Below, piece after piece: positions 7,108 through 8,360 of a stretch of DNA of 8,360 bases. Source of the DNA: Pseudomonadota bacterium (GTDB lineage: Bacteria > Pseudomonadota > Alphaproteobacteria > Rhizobiales > Xanthobacteraceae); assembly GCA_023405565.1 (NCBI GenBank), contig JAEXXW010000471.1, positions 1-8,360 on the forward strand, given 5' to 3'. Below the pieces are notes generated by a model that saw nothing but the letters and a program-made list of their open reading frames with translations, ran no database searches and had not been told where the DNA came from. Position 1 is the stretch's first letter, and every line of letters starts with the position of its first letter. The position numbers were made by a program, and so were the translations under genes.

Positions 7108-8045
7108 TTGACCTGCTCTTGCTGTCGATAGTCATGCGCCGGGACCTTCCGGCGATTTCTCCTAAACAGGGCTGCTATCGGCAGGCCTGAACGTTGAACA
7201 AACAACGCCAAGACTACGATGACAGCGGTGACAAGCTGGACATCTGACGCGACGAGACCAAAATAATCGCCGTTGAGCGATATCGCGACCGCAAAACGGT
7301 AGACGATCGCCCCCACTATGCAGGCGCTTGTCGCGGCCAACATCGAGCGTGCCGGGATCAGGCTCGTTCCCAATATCACGGAAGCAAAGCCGACGATCAC
7401 CACGCCAATTCCCATATAGGCGTCGGCCGTACCGAATGATTGGGCGAATAACGCGCCGGCAAGACTCGTCATCGCGTTGGCGAGACCAATGCCGAGCAAG
7501 GTTATCGATCCGGCGTTGACGCCGTTTGCTTCCGCCATGGCCGGGTTCATGCCGGTGGCACGCATCGCCATGCCATATCCCGTCGCGAGAAAGGCGTTTA
7601 ACAGCAGCATTATGCTGAGAACGATCAGCAACAGGAGCAGCAGATTCGCGATACTCGCCGGCAGACCGAAATTCGGGAAGAGATCGAACACGGTCTTGAG
7701 ACCGAGCAGCGGCTTGTTCGGCCCGCTCATTATGCGCAGGTTGATCGAATACAGGGAGATCGCGACCAAGATTCCCGCAAGGATCGGCAAAATCCTCATG
7801 CGGACATTCAGGAAAGCGGTGACATATCCGGCCGCAAATCCTGCGAGCGCCGCGGCTGCCGTCGCGAGCCACGCGTTCACGCCGCCCACAATAAGTACCG
7901 CGCATACCGCAGCCCCGAGAGGAAAGCTTCCTTCCACAGTCAGATCGGGAAAGTTCAATACCCGAAACGACAGGAAGGCACTCAGAGCCACCAGGCTGAA
8001 TATGAAGCCGGTCTCAAAAACGCCAATCAACTCATAGGCCGTCAT
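7104..8045 (-). CDS. ABC transporter permease (branched-chain/ribose type fold)
   Basis: This is an inner-membrane permease of 313 residues, the expected length for the BPD_transp_2 (LivH/RbsC-like) family. It is very hydrophobic, with about eight or nine membrane segments, for example around residues 10-28, 42-58, 60-79, 86-103, 132-153, 180-200, 212-228, 235-256 and 268-284, and a basic, polar C-terminal tail (RRNRRKVPAHDYRQQ). The segment FRVLNFPDLTVEGSFPLGAA (27-46) and the later NLRIMSGPNKPLL (102-114) are typical of permeases working with PF04392-type binding proteins. The cytoplasmic loop GYGMAMRATGMNPAMAEANG (156-175) is the expected coupling loop that contacts the ATPase. A GGAG ribosome site at 8056-8059 on the coding strand lies 10 bases before the ATG. 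The stop overlaps the ATPase start by four bases. As it is the only permease here, the transporter is probably a permease homodimer. Substrate unknown. Confidence 0.94.
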   Translation of the reverse strand: MTAYELIGVFETGFIFSLVALSAFLSFRVLNFPDLTVEGSFPLGAAVCAVLIVGGVNAWLATAAAALAGFAAGYVTAFLNVRMRILPILAGILVAISLYSINLRIMSGPNKPLLGLKTVFDLFPNFGLPASIANLLLLLLIVLSIMLLLNAFLATGYGMAMRATGMNPAMAEANGVNAGSITLLGIGLANAMTSLAGALFAQSFGTADAYMGIGVVIVGFASVILGTSLIPARSMLAATSACIVGAIVYRFAVAISLNGDYFGLVASDVQLVTAVIVVLALFVQRSGLPIAALFRRNRRKVPAHDYRQQEQVK

Positions 8046-8098
8046 ATCACGTCAGCTCCAAAATGCATGCATCTATTGATAGCCGGACGCTTGGCCGC

Positions 8099-8360
8099 CT
8101 ATTCGATAAGCTTGCCTGCTCTGGCAATCACGGCGGGCGGAAGGACTACGCTCATTTTGCTGGCGGCCGCTTTGTTTATGACGACGTTGAGCTTCGGCAT
8201 CACGTCGTAGGCGAACACCACATCGATATTCCCCGGCGACTTGCCTTCAAGGACATCGGCGACCATGTGGCCAGCGAGCTTTCCAACTTCCGTGTAGTTC
8301 AACCCGACCGAAGCCAGAGCGCCACGTTCCACCGCGCGTGTCTCGGCAGCAAAGATGGGA
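8099..8360 (-). CDS. ABC substrate-binding protein, C-terminal part (runs off the window)
   Basis: The frame is open to the right edge, so the N-terminus, including any signal peptide, lies outside the window. About 86 residues are visible. They begin PIFAAETRAVERGALASVGLNY, followed by EVGKLAGHMVADVLEGKSPGNIDV. This is the conserved end of the PF04392 (ABC_sub_bind) periplasmic binding proteins, where a P-(V/I)-(F/Y)-A-x-(D/E) strand precedes RGA...GxNY and G...A..VL.G..P..I. The remaining tail, MPKLNVVINKAAASKMSVVLPP, is the usual final helix and strand. It should capture the importer's ligand in the periplasm. It is the first visible gene of the importer set, with 53 bases to the permease start. 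A GTG at 8332 could read as a start but lies in the middle of conserved sequence, so it is not the real one. Characterised relatives bind tryptophan or other small molecules; the ligand here is unknown. Confidence 0.88.
   Translation of the reverse strand, partial: PIFAAETRAVERGALASVGLNYTEVGKLAGHMVADVLEGKSPGNIDVVFAYDVMPKLNVVINKAAASKMSVVLPPAVIARAGKLIE

Noticed and set aside
8063..8072. Palindrome ATGCATGCAT between the binding-protein and permease genes
   Set aside because: It is an internally repetitive 10-mer inside an apparent operon, with no promoter-like context; probably chance.
1..8360. tRNA, rRNA, CRISPR array, insertion sequence or integrase
   Set aside because: None was seen: no cloverleaf-like sequence, no regularly spaced repeats, no transposase motifs.

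Overview
The window looks like a catabolic accessory region of a Gram-negative proteobacterium. An alphaproteobacterium of the Hyphomicrobiales type (Bradyrhizobium-like) is my best guess. It rests on the moderately high GC, the family mix (ABC importer with a PF04392-type binding protein, class III CoA-transferase, Baeyer-Villiger monooxygenase, LysR regulator) and general resemblance; no marker gene fixes the taxon.

Layout. At the left end a LysR-type regulator (140-1033, minus) diverges from a GMC-family flavin oxidoreductase gene (from 1133, plus). Only the N-terminal FAD-binding start of the oxidoreductase survives, about 80 codons, before a TGA. About 630 bases follow (1376-2006) with no gene I can recognise; this looks like decayed sequence. 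From 2007 to the right edge everything reads on the minus strand. In transcription order, right to left, the genes are: the C-terminal end of a periplasmic substrate-binding protein (cut by the window edge), an ABC permease, an ABC ATPase, a type I Baeyer-Villiger monooxygenase of the 4-hydroxyacetophenone monooxygenase type, a zinc-free MDR/quinone-oxidoreductase, and a class III (CaiB/BaiF) CoA-transferase.

How they may work together. The three ABC genes form one importer: permease and ATPase overlap by ATGA, and the binding-protein gene ends 53 bases before the permease. The three enzymes follow about 100 bases downstream, with gaps of 53 and 11 bases between them, so they are probably one transcription unit, perhaps read through from the importer. 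I infer a small ketone-degradation module: uptake, oxygen insertion next to a carbonyl to give an ester or lactone, NAD(P)H-dependent reduction of an enone or quinone-like intermediate, and transfer of CoA to the resulting acid. The substrate is unknown, and no esterase for the ester product is visible here. The LysR gene and GMC remnant may be an older part of the same locus or an unrelated neighbour. The LysR/GMC gap carries a clear dyad that is a good candidate operator.
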